A stretch of DNA of 7,644 nt from Lachnospiraceae bacterium (GCA_024694785.1 JAILJL010000164.1:1-7644), one strand, 5' to 3'; shown: positions 1-6,595, counted from the first letter of the stretch. Notes: a model not told the origin generated them from the sequence alone. Numbers and translations are program-made.

Positions 1-40
1 GATTTCCCGGAGGTTGAATGATAAATAAGTAACGATTTTT

Positions 41-86
41 TTAACAATATATGATTGAAATCTAAATAAATATATAATACTATAAT
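41..86 (+). promoter_or_regulatory. AT-rich putative promoter region of the aminotransferase gene
   Basis: The stretch before the aminotransferase is very AT-rich. It holds a TTAACA (41-46), a TTGAAA (55-60) and two TATAAT matches (73-78 and 81-86). No pair has ideal spacing: TTGAAA to the second TATAAT is 20 bp. A sigma-A-type promoter somewhere here is plausible, but the exact boxes are not resolved. Start of transcription would fall near position 90, leaving a leader of about 65 bases. Confidence 0.4.
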
Positions 87-98
87 TATCAGGGCAAA

Positions 99-125
99 AA
101 GCGTTGGCCTATACCCAAAGCGCTT
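99..125 (+). other. Leader hairpin upstream of the aminotransferase
   Basis: AAGCG-TTGG (99-107) can pair with CCAA (115-118) and CGCTT (121-125), leaving a two-base AG bulge (119-120) and a seven-base loop. It is not followed by a T run, so it is not a terminator. It lies between the likely promoter and the ribosome site and could be an mRNA leader structure. I do not recognise it as a known riboswitch class. Confidence 0.35.
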
Positions 126-159
126 AATCATTCTACTTAAACATCAGGAGGCTAAAAGA

Positions 160-1365
160 ATGAAAATCTCTAAGAAGATTCAAGAGTGTTCACTCTCACC
201 TATGCGAAAGTTCTATCCTTCCGTATTAAAGGCCAGAGAGATGGGCAAAAAAATCTACTGTTTAAACTTGGGTCAACCGGATATCAAGACACCGGTCAAG
301 TTCCATGAAACGATTAGGAACTTCGAGAATCCGGTTCTTGAATATGCTCCATCTCCGGGTATTCCCAAGACAATTAACGTTATTGTCGATTATTACAATA
401 ATATAGGTGTAGATATTACAAGTGACGATGTTATAATCACTACCGGCGGAAGCGAAGCTTTGAGCATGCTGTTCACCTGTATCCTGGATGAGGGAAGCGA
501 AGTCCTTATCCCGGAACCATTCTATCCTAATTACAATACTATGATTCGTACCGCAGGCGGCAGAATAAAACCGATCTCAACTTCTCCGGAAGAAGGATAT
601 CGTTACGCCGTTAAAGAAAAAATCGAGCCGCTCATCAATGAGAACACAAGAGCTATAATGGTAACAAATCCGGGCAATCCTACCGGTGTAGTCCTTACCA
701 AGGATGAAATGCAGGTAATTGCAGATATTGCCAAGGCTCATGATCTTTACATCATTGGCGATGAAGTATACCGCGAATTCGTATATGGCGGCGAACCGTT
801 AGCTTCAATGGGACAATTTAAAGAGATAGAACAGAATGTTGTTATTATAGATTCTGTATCCAAGAGATTCTCTGCATGCGGTGCTCGTGTAGGTGCACTT
901 ATATCCAAGAATAAAGAATTAATGAGTCATGCTCTTAAGCTTGCACAGGCCAGACTCTCGGTTGCAACCGTAGATCAGTTGGCCGCTGCCGCTTTGTATA
1001 GCTGCGATGATGAGTATTTCAAGGAGGTACGTGAAGAATACAAGATTCGTCGAGACACCTGCTACGAGAAGCTTATGGAGATTCCGGGTGTAATCTGCGA
1101 GAAGCCGCAGGGAGCCTTCTATATGATGGCCGCTCTTCCTGTAGACAATGCGGATAACTTTAACAGATGGCTTCTTGAAGAGTTCGACGACAATCATGAA
1201 ACTGTCGTATTCGCTCCGGGAAGCGGTTTCTATACCGGCGGAAAAGGAGTAAACGAGATTCGTATCGCATATGTCCTTAAGAAAGAGGATCTGGCACGAG
1301 CAATGGAACTTCTTAAAATCGGTATTGCAAGATACAGAAAAGAAGTTATGGGATTAGATGCGTAG
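160..1365 (+). CDS. PLP-dependent class I/II aminotransferase (aspartate aminotransferase-like)
   Basis: This 401-residue protein is a complete fold-type I aminotransferase, probably cytosolic, that moves an amino group between an amino acid and a 2-oxo acid. Visible family landmarks are LNLGQPD (35-41), the TTGGSEA phosphate-contact loop (94-100), NPGNPTG (170-176) with the cofactor-contacting Asn173, Asp201 and Tyr204 in GDEVYREF, the Schiff-base Lys235 in DSVSKRFSACGARVG with Arg243 eight residues on, and Arg368 in EIRIAYV, which in this family binds the substrate carboxylate. Length and motif order are normal for the aspartate/aromatic AspB-like subgroup. The ATG at 160 is supported by AGGAGG at 146-151, eight bases upstream. 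The gene stands alone on its strand and ends at its own terminator, so context does not reveal the substrate. Aspartate, aromatic or other amino acids are all possible, so no gene symbol is given. Confidence 0.93.
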   Translation: MKISKKIQECSLSPMRKFYPSVLKAREMGKKIYCLNLGQPDIKTPVKFHETIRNFENPVLEYAPSPGIPKTINVIVDYYNNIGVDITSDDVIITTGGSEALSMLFTCILDEGSEVLIPEPFYPNYNTMIRTAGGRIKPISTSPEEGYRYAVKEKIEPLINENTRAIMVTNPGNPTGVVLTKDEMQVIADIAKAHDLYIIGDEVYREFVYGGEPLASMGQFKEIEQNVVIIDSVSKRFSACGARVGALISKNKELMSHALKLAQARLSVATVDQLAAAALYSCDDEYFKEVREEYKIRRDTCYEKLMEIPGVICEKPQGAFYMMAALPVDNADNFNRWLLEEFDDNHETVVFAPGSGFYTGGKGVNEIRIAYVLKKEDLARAMELLKIGIARYRKEVMGLDA

Positions 1366-1390
1366 GTTATCTATATAACAATAATTAAAA

Positions 1391-1423
1391 TGGGAATGAC
1401 TTAATGAGCCATTCCCACTTTTT
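1391..1423 (+). terminator. Rho-independent terminator, probably bidirectional
   Basis: TGGGAATG (1391-1398) pairs perfectly with CATTCCCA (1410-1417) around an 11-base loop, followed by a T run at 1419-1423. It lies 26 bases after the aminotransferase stop. On the opposite strand the same stem is followed by TTTTAATT, so it can also end the convergent membrane-protein transcript, whose stop is at 1443. Confidence 0.88.
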
Positions 1424-1442
1424 ATTGATTAACAATAACTTA

Positions 1443-2522
1443 TTACTCTCTTCTTGCCATTGCTTCTTCAAAATCTCTTGTGCCTACGAAGATTTCATTC
1501 TTATAAGGATTCTTCTTCATCGCAAAAGATCTCTTAAGAATTACTGCCATACAGATTACGTTAGCTGCCAATGCCAGTAACGCAACCACTCCCTGTGCTG
1601 TAGGGTTGGCTGTAATACCTGCTGCCTCGAGCTCTGCCACTGAACCGATCTTGGTCATATCAAGTGCATTTATTCCGTTTTCAACTGCTCCCTTGTAAAG
1701 TGACGGTAATACGGAGAATGGCTCCTTAAGCTGGAAGAGCGGGAATACCTGTGCGAACATACACCAGATAGCAAGTGTATTGGCACGATTCTGAATCCAT
1801 CCGCCCTTGTTCCAGAATGCATTTGCAAATGTAGGTGCGAGTAAAAGTGCGAAACCGCAATACCATGTATGTGTAGGAAGATTACAATATGTATATTCAA
1901 AGTTCCATACATCGTAAGCAATAATGAACCAGATTGTCATGTCAGGCCAAAGCATATCATCATGCTTCTTTGAGGAGTATATTCCCCACCATCCTGTCAT
2001 ACATAAGATATTGATAACACCTGCAAGCGCGTTAACAACATTCCACCATCCGCCATATAACCATACATTCTCTGATGAGAACCACCAGCCACCTGCCATA
2101 CCGCCTGCAGCAAAACCATTAACTGCAGATTCGATATCTGAGCCGACAGCAATAAGAATATTGATTGCTACGATTACAAACGGCCATGGTTTGAACCATT
2201 CCTTAGCACCAATACCCCACTTATACTTGATCATAATGAAACCGACACAACCGATATCGGCTGCATATAACTTAGCATAATGGAACCAGCCATTCATATA
2301 AAGATATGTCTGATTATTAAGTGCCCACTCTGCGCCTGCTTTTGCTCCAAGCGCTACTGCAATAAAGTAGGCCGTAAGTGCAAGCGGAAGTGCAACAAAT
2401 ACGCATATACCGCCAAGCTTGGTTCTTCTTCCGATCTCATTCATAAGAATAAGTCCGGTAAATACGAGAACAAAACCAAGAAGCTGCATCATGGCCTGAT
2501 CTCCGTAAAGTTGGAATATCAT
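1443..2522 (-). CDS. Trp-rich polytopic membrane protein, probably DUF5692 family
   Basis: This 359-residue integral membrane protein has about eight or nine hydrophobic segments, roughly at residues 13-29, 38-58, 82-98, 113-128, 155-175, 190-208, 215-235, 245-262 and 310-331. It is unusually rich in Trp, Gly and aromatics (for example WW pairs, WFHYAKLYAADIGC near 79-92 and YDVWNFEYTYCNLP near 203-216). A more soluble loop lies near 275-308 and a charged C-terminal tail follows the last helix. I recall this as the uncharacterised DUF5692 family of anaerobic Firmicutes; that is recognition from memory, not a search. The start is well supported: ATG at 2520-2522 with GGGAGGT eight bases upstream. 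It begins 75 bases after hypA on the same strand with no terminator between, so it could share the hyp transcript, but the gap also leaves room for its own promoter. Function is unknown; a transporter is possible but unproven. Confidence 0.82.
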   Translation of the reverse strand: MIFQLYGDQAMMQLLGFVLVFTGLILMNEIGRRTKLGGICVFVALPLALTAYFIAVALGAKAGAEWALNNQTYLYMNGWFHYAKLYAADIGCVGFIMIKYKWGIGAKEWFKPWPFVIVAINILIAVGSDIESAVNGFAAGGMAGGWWFSSENVWLYGGWWNVVNALAGVINILCMTGWWGIYSSKKHDDMLWPDMTIWFIIAYDVWNFEYTYCNLPTHTWYCGFALLLAPTFANAFWNKGGWIQNRANTLAIWCMFAQVFPLFQLKEPFSVLPSLYKGAVENGINALDMTKIGSVAELEAAGITANPTAQGVVALLALAANVICMAVILKRSFAMKKNPYKNEIFVGTRDFEEAMARRE

Positions 2523-2574
2523 AGGATTACCTCCCTTTAAATTGTTTTGATTTATTACAAGCCTTATTACATAA

Positions 2575-2589
2575 TACCGGTAACCGGTT
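2575..2589. repeat. Two abutting 8-bp palindromes between hypA and the membrane-protein gene
   Basis: TACCGGTA (2575-2582) and AACCGGTT (2582-2589) share one base, giving a tandem pair of ACCGGT palindromes with 7-bp periodicity. They lie just after the hypA stop and about 53 bases before the membrane-protein start. No T run follows, so this is not an intrinsic terminator. It could be a protein-binding site, but chance is not excluded. Confidence 0.35.
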
Positions 2590-2597
2590 TTTACAGA

Positions 2598-2942
2598 TTA
2601 CGAACCTGCAATTTCTTTAATCATAAATTCATTTCCCTGCACAAGGTACGTATGACCGCTGCCGCAATTAGGACATGTCCTGCCATATTTAATCGTATCG
2701 TACTCACTCTTGCAGTCCTCACAAAAAGTTATTGCCTCAATCGGTTCAATTATAAGTTCCGCATTCTTAAGGAGCTCGGTCTTTTTAACTGCCCATTCCC
2801 AACAATCTTTAAGATAGCTGGGAATAACGGTAGATACCGTTCCCAATTGCAAAGTTACGGACTGAATATCCGTAAGGCTGTTCTCTTCGCCGACTTTCGT
2901 CACATCATCAATTATATGAAAAACCACACCAAGTTCGTGCAT
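2598..2942 (-). CDS. hypA: Hydrogenase/nickel-enzyme maturation metallochaperone HypA
   Basis: This 114-residue, full-length HypA is the small cytosolic nickel chaperone that works with the GTPase HypB to load nickel into [NiFe] hydrogenase precursors and, in some organisms, other nickel enzymes. The protein opens with Met-His-Glu, giving the conserved nickel-binding His2. The zinc ribbon is intact: Cys74 and Cys77 (FCEDC), then Cys90 and Cys93 (CPNC). The middle carries the family's typical beta segment LQLGTVSTVIP. The ATG at 2940-2942 has a modest GGAG six bases upstream. It starts 12 bases after the stop of the large flavoprotein and ends the tight hypB-flavoprotein-hypA unit. Finding hypA split from hypB by another gene is unusual, since they are often neighbours. 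The HypA call is secure; the identity of the nickel enzyme served is not visible. Confidence 0.95.
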   Translation of the reverse strand: MHELGVVFHIIDDVTKVGEENSLTDIQSVTLQLGTVSTVIPSYLKDCWEWAVKKTELLKNAELIIEPIEAITFCEDCKSEYDTIKYGRTCPNCGSGHTYLVQGNEFMIKEIAGS

Positions 2943-2954
2943 ACTTCACTCCAT

Positions 2955-5753
2955 TTATTCCCAGTCTTCCGTTTTTTTCGGATTGATCCTTACTTTAATG
3001 GCCTGCTTTAATCCATTCGGAAGAATGTATTTAAGCTTGTCTTCGCTCTTACGCATTACCGATGCCTCCGGATAATCACGTCTTAAGTGAATCGCATCGA
3101 ATTCACAGCGAGTCGTACAAAGTCCGCATCCCACACACTGATTTTGATCAACTATTGTAGCGCCGCAACTTAAGCAGCGGGCGGTCTCTTTTTTAACCTG
3201 CTCTTCGGTAAGCGTAAGCTTGTTATCTCTAAAGGACCTCTTATCATATTCGCCCTTACGTCCCGGTATCTGACGCGATGAATTATCATAGCTTTCAACA
3301 AGAATATCATCCTTATTAAGCTCTACGTAATAATTCTGATTACGTCCTATCGTAAGAGATGCATGAGGCTGTACGAATCTGTGAATCGATGTTGCTGCTT
3401 CCTTACCTGCCGCTATTGCATCAATTGCAAACTTAGGTCCCGTGTATACGTCACCGCCGACGAAGATATCAGGTTCTGCTGTCTGATAAGTCTTGGCATC
3501 CGCAACCGCACCGTTACCGCGTCCCAGTTCAACCTTAGTTCCTGCTAAAAGCTCACCCCATACGATTGACTGACCGACTGCGAGTACGATATGCTTACAA
3601 TCAATAGTCATCGTATCGTTCTCATCGTACTGAGGATTGAATCTTCCCTCATCATCTTTAACTCGGGTACATTTCTTAAATGTTATAGCCTTAACCTTGC
3701 CCGACTCATCAAGATGAATTTCCTTAGGGCCCCATCCGCCAGAGAAGTTAACACCGTCATGCTCTGCTTCTTCGATCTCCTCAACACTTGCAGGCATTAT
3801 ATCTCTTGTCTCAAGCGATACCTGGGTAACCTTCGGTGCTCCGACACGAACGGAATCTCTCGAACAATCGATAGCTACGTTACCGCCACCAATAACTACA
3901 ACATCACCTTCAATGTCATACTTTTCTTCGCCGTTAATCTGTCTTAAGTAATCAACTGCAGTTACGACACCCTTGCCGTCTTCGCCCGGAACATTAATCT
4001 TTCTTCCACCCTGGCAGCCGATTGCGATATAGAATGCCTTATATCCTTCTTTTCTTAATGACTCTATCGTTACATCCTTGCCTACTTCAACACCGCACTT
4101 AATCTCGACACCCATAATCTTCATAATTCCAATCTCGGCATCGATTACTTCCTTCTCGAGCTTATATGACGGGATACCATATCTAAGCATACCGCCCGGC
4201 TTGGCGTTTTTCTCAAAAATTGTAGGTCTATAGCCTTTTTCCGCGAGGTAATATGCACATGAAAGACCTGCAGGACCTGCACCGATTATCGCAACCTTCT
4301 CCTCGAATTCGCCCTTAACTCTCGGAATTACCTTCTTAGGAATGTATCTCGTTGCTTCATCCATATCTTTCATCGCTATAAACTTCTTAACCTCATCTAT
4401 AGCTATTGCCTGATCGATTGTTCCTCTTGTGCAGGCGTCCTCACATCTTCTATTGCAAATATGACCGCATACTGCCGGAAGAGGGTTATTCTTCTTGATT
4501 AAAGCAAGAGCTTCCGTGTACTTACCCTGCGAAGCAAGCTTTAAATATCCCTGAACCGCTATATGCGCCGGGCAGGCTGTCTTACAAGGTGCAGTACCGG
4601 ACTCATGGGTCTCGATTCTGTTATTGTCTCTGTAATCCCAGTCCCAATCCTTTTCGCTCCAAGGCTTGTCGGACGGTAACAAGTGCTTAGGATACTTGAC
4701 TTCTGTACCATCTTTTTTACATAACTTCTGTCCGAGAGACAGCGCACCTGCAGGACAAACTTCCACGCAACGACCACAGGCAACGCACTTTTCCTTCTCT
4801 ACATGCGCTCTGTATGCCGATGCCGACATATTAGGTGTATTGAATAACTGCGATGTTCTTAACGCATAACATACATTGACATTGCAGTTACAAATGGCGA
4901 ATATCTTATCTTCACCATCGATATTCGTAATCTGATGAACGAAACCGTTCTCTTCGCCTTTCTTGAATATCTCAAGGGCTTCTTCCCTGGTAATGTATCT
5001 TCCGCCTTTTTGCGTCTCGACAACGTAATCAGCCATGTCGCCTACTGCAATACACCAATCATGGAAATCATCCGCGCAACCCTCATCATATGTCATACGC
5101 GAGCGACGACATGAACAAGGAGATGCGGCATACTTGCCGTCATACTTGTCAAGCCAATGCGAGATTTTCTCTATGGAAATGGCTTCATTACACATATCAA
5201 CTTCCTTCTGTACAGGTATGACATGCATACCGATACCTGCTCCTCCCGGTGGAACCATAGGGGTTACCTTCTCAAGAGGGAGGCGTGTCATATGCTCAAA
5301 GAACATACCCATTTCCGGATGCTCGTCAATGAGTTTAAGGTTCATATTTGAGAATTCGCCCGAACCCGGAACGAACATAGGAAGCACCCACTGTTTCTCG
5401 TGCTTTTCGTTCTCCCAGTTATATTCAACAAGCCCCGTATAAGAGATTTTATCAAGAATCTCATTTAACTTATCATCCGGCAATCCGGAACTTTTCTTAA
5501 GATCTTCAAAAGTCTTCGGTTCTCTTATCTTCTTAAAGTTGTCAATTACAAACTTCGCTATCGAGTCGTCATCATAGCAGAGAATTTTGACTGCCCAGTA
5601 TTCAGGATCGTCCTTCGTCACCTTATGAAGCTTAAGCTTAATCGGAATTCTGTCCGTTATCAAGGCTCCAAGCTTCGCAATATTCTCCTTCATAGGTCCG
5701 CTCACGTCTGCATAATCCGGTCTTAATGGGTAATTAGGGTTAGTTCCTGCCAT
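2955..5753 (-). CDS. Multi-FeS, FAD and NAD(P)H-dependent oxidoreductase (GltD-like) with extra Cys-rich N-terminal domain
   Basis: This 932-residue multi-domain electron-transfer protein has no signal or membrane segment. Residues 77-125 resemble a small winged helix. Next comes a Cys-rich FeS domain: CSCRR (213-217), Cys226, Cys234, the GRYITREEAL stretch (251-260) and CNCNVNVC (288-295). A ferredoxin motif follows (Cys323, 326, 329, 333-Pro). Residues 385-460 are the FeS domain seen before GltD/dihydropyrimidine dehydrogenase flavodomains (Cys390, 394, 429, 433, 437, 441). Then come the FAD site GAGPAG (491-496) with acidic Glu514, the nucleotide site GGGNVAID (622-629) and the second FAD motif VGGD (765-768). 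The C-terminus has CLSC (860-863) and CVGCGLCTTRC (873-883). By family, it should move electrons between NAD(P)H and FeS carriers; the partner is unknown. AGGAGG (5759-5764) overlaps the hypB stop, suggesting translational coupling. It is not a glutamate synthase small subunit, because no large subunit is near and it is about twice the usual GltD length. Confidence 0.9.
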   Translation of the reverse strand: MAGTNPNYPLRPDYADVSGPMKENIAKLGALITDRIPIKLKLHKVTKDDPEYWAVKILCYDDDSIAKFVIDNFKKIREPKTFEDLKKSSGLPDDKLNEILDKISYTGLVEYNWENEKHEKQWVLPMFVPGSGEFSNMNLKLIDEHPEMGMFFEHMTRLPLEKVTPMVPPGGAGIGMHVIPVQKEVDMCNEAISIEKISHWLDKYDGKYAASPCSCRRSRMTYDEGCADDFHDWCIAVGDMADYVVETQKGGRYITREEALEIFKKGEENGFVHQITNIDGEDKIFAICNCNVNVCYALRTSQLFNTPNMSASAYRAHVEKEKCVACGRCVEVCPAGALSLGQKLCKKDGTEVKYPKHLLPSDKPWSEKDWDWDYRDNNRIETHESGTAPCKTACPAHIAVQGYLKLASQGKYTEALALIKKNNPLPAVCGHICNRRCEDACTRGTIDQAIAIDEVKKFIAMKDMDEATRYIPKKVIPRVKGEFEEKVAIIGAGPAGLSCAYYLAEKGYRPTIFEKNAKPGGMLRYGIPSYKLEKEVIDAEIGIMKIMGVEIKCGVEVGKDVTIESLRKEGYKAFYIAIGCQGGRKINVPGEDGKGVVTAVDYLRQINGEEKYDIEGDVVVIGGGNVAIDCSRDSVRVGAPKVTQVSLETRDIMPASVEEIEEAEHDGVNFSGGWGPKEIHLDESGKVKAITFKKCTRVKDDEGRFNPQYDENDTMTIDCKHIVLAVGQSIVWGELLAGTKVELGRGNGAVADAKTYQTAEPDIFVGGDVYTGPKFAIDAIAAGKEAATSIHRFVQPHASLTIGRNQNYYVELNKDDILVESYDNSSRQIPGRKGEYDKRSFRDNKLTLTEEQVKKETARCLSCGATIVDQNQCVGCGLCTTRCEFDAIHLRRDYPEASVMRKSEDKLKYILPNGLKQAIKVRINPKKTEDWE

Positions 5754-5762
5754 AATATCCTC

Positions 5763-6431
5763 CTATTCTCTCCAATTATCTATTTTTTCCGATAAGTAAC
5801 GGGTAAGTTCATCTATACCCTCTCCTGTCTTGGCACTTATCGGGATAATCTTGGCATTCTTATTTCGCATCCTTACATTCTCTATGCATTTGTCCATGTC
5901 AAAATCAAAATACGGCATAACATCTATTTTGTTGATTATAATAAGATCGCATATGGAGAACATTAACGGATATTTAAGCGGCTTGTCATCACCTTCAGGT
6001 ACGGAAAGAATCATCGCATTCATCGATGATCCGGTATCGAATTCCGCCGGACATACAAGGTTACCTACATTCTCAAGAATTGCAAATTCGATTGACTTGT
6101 CCGTAAGTTCCTGCAATCCCTGTCTCGTCATATCTGCATCAAGATGGCACATGCCGCCCGTATGAAGCTGAATCGACTCCACGCCAAGTGTTGCAATTGT
6201 CCTTGCGTCCACATCCGAATCGATGTCTGCTTCCATTACTCCGATTCTGTACTTATCTTTCATCTTTGTAATAACCTGTGTAAGCGTCGTTGTCTTACCG
6301 CTTCCGGGCGATGACATAAGGTTGAGCAAGAAAATTCCGCGCTCTTTAAGTTCATTGCGAAGTTTCTCCGCCTCTTTGTCATTGCTTTCATATACACTCT
6401 GCTTAATCTCGATGATCTTAACGGTTTCCAT
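5763..6431 (-). CDS. hypB: Hydrogenase/nickel-enzyme maturation GTPase HypB
   Basis: This 222-residue cytosolic SIMIBI-class GTPase delivers nickel together with HypA. Motifs visible are the P-loop PGSGKTT (42-48), the acidic EADIDSD switch (67-73), metal-site residues Cys95-His96 in GGMCHLD and Cys127 in NLVCPAEFD, guanine-specificity INKID (166-170) and SAKTGEG (199-205). It lacks both the N-terminal CxxCGC nickel motif and a His-rich stretch, so it is the short form without a storage region. The start is set at the ATG at 6429-6431, because GGAGGG sits seven bases upstream. A longer frame opening at TTG 6527 would force the upstream terminator hairpin to be coding. Its stop overlaps the ribosome site of the downstream flavoprotein. 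The strong terminator just upstream suggests controlled read-through. The HypB call is secure. Confidence 0.95.
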   Translation of the reverse strand: METVKIIEIKQSVYESNDKEAEKLRNELKERGIFLLNLMSSPGSGKTTTLTQVITKMKDKYRIGVMEADIDSDVDARTIATLGVESIQLHTGGMCHLDADMTRQGLQELTDKSIEFAILENVGNLVCPAEFDTGSSMNAMILSVPEGDDKPLKYPLMFSICDLIIINKIDVMPYFDFDMDKCIENVRMRNKNAKIIPISAKTGEGIDELTRYLSEKIDNWRE

Positions 6432-6438
6432 ATTTATG

Positions 6439-6444
6439 CCCTCC
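6439..6444 (-). promoter_or_regulatory. Ribosome binding site that fixes the hypB start
   Basis: GGAGGG on the minus strand lies seven bases before the ATG at 6431. It also partly overlaps an in-frame ATG at 6444-6446, which therefore cannot be the main start. This supports the 222-residue form of HypB. Confidence 0.85.
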
Positions 6445-6464
6445 ATCACAAGTAAGAAAGTACT

Positions 6465-6495
6465 AAAAAAGCTCCGGAAGTAACACTCCCGGAGC
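6465..6495 (-). terminator. Strong intrinsic terminator in the hypB leader (candidate attenuator)
   Basis: In minus-strand RNA, 6495-6485 pairs with 6481-6471 as an 11-bp stem with one G-U pair and a three-base loop (6484-6482). The outer seven pairs are GCTCCGG/CCGGAGC. Six U residues follow immediately (6470-6465). Only 20 bases separate the U run from the hypB ribosome site, which is too little for a separate promoter. It therefore lies within any transcript reaching hypB, and may also end DUF4236 transcripts, whose stop is 117 bases upstream. Confidence 0.9.
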
Positions 6496-6515
6496 CTAAG
6501 ATTACTTCTTAGCTC
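6492..6515 (-). other. Hairpin overlapping the 5' arm of the hypB leader terminator
   Basis: In minus-strand RNA, GAG-CUAAGA (6515-6507) pairs with UCUUAG (6501-6496) and CUC (6494-6492), with one bulged G (6495) and a five-base loop. Its 3' arm uses bases 6492-6495, which also form the outer arm of the terminator. In addition, GAAGUAA (6508-6502) is an exact complement of UUACUUC (6483-6477) inside the terminator. These shared bases allow mutually exclusive folds. A competing switch is an inference from pairing only. Confidence 0.45.
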
Positions 6516-6516
6516 A

Positions 6517-6544
6517 AGTATAGACAAAAAATATGTCTTTTTAA
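6517..6544 (-). promoter_or_regulatory. Putative hypB promoter
   Basis: On the minus strand, TATACT (6522-6517, five of six matches to TATAAT) is preceded at 16 bp by TTAAAA (6544-6539, four of six matches to TTGACA). Transcription would start near 6510, giving a leader of about 80 bases that contains the terminator. The -35 is weak. That start would also cut into the 5' arm of the 6492-6515 hairpin, so either the true start is further upstream or that hairpin is not used. Confidence 0.45.
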
Positions 6545-6577
6545 GGTCTTTTATGGATTACTTTAATATCTTTTTGA

Positions 6578-6595
6578 CTTTTTTGCACAAAAAAG
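6578..6595. repeat. Perfect 8-bp inverted repeat upstream of hypB
   Basis: CTTTTTTG (6578-6585) and CAAAAAAG (6588-6595) are exact inverted copies with a two-base spacer. They lie about 35 bp upstream of the putative hypB -35 box and 17 bases after the DUF4236 stop. This could be an operator or simply a product of the A/T runs here. The stem is too AU-rich to act as a good terminator. Confidence 0.35.

Noticed and set aside
1..21. Possible last six codons of an upstream plus-strand gene (DFPEVE followed by TGA at 19-21).
   Set aside because: Six codons are far too few to support a call, and nothing else distinguishes this frame from the other two.
2547..3011. A 154-residue plus-strand frame across hypA.
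   Set aside because: It is antisense to hypA and the flavoprotein end, has no recognisable domain or ribosome site, and is explained as a shadow of the real genes.
5035..5442. A 135-residue plus-strand frame inside the flavoprotein gene.
   Set aside because: It is antisense to a clearly conserved coding region and its low-complexity composition is typical of a mirrored frame.
6465..6515. A known riboswitch class (for example a nickel/cobalt riboswitch) in the hypB leader.
   Set aside because: The leader is too short and lacks the four-helix layout of that class; only a simple hairpin, a terminator and an alternative pairing are visible.
6432..6527. Longer hypB frame starting at TTG 6527 (254 residues).
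   Set aside because: The extra 32 codons run through the terminator hairpin and the ribosome site, overlap the promoter -10 box and do not match the HypB N-terminus. GGAGGG points to the ATG at 6431.
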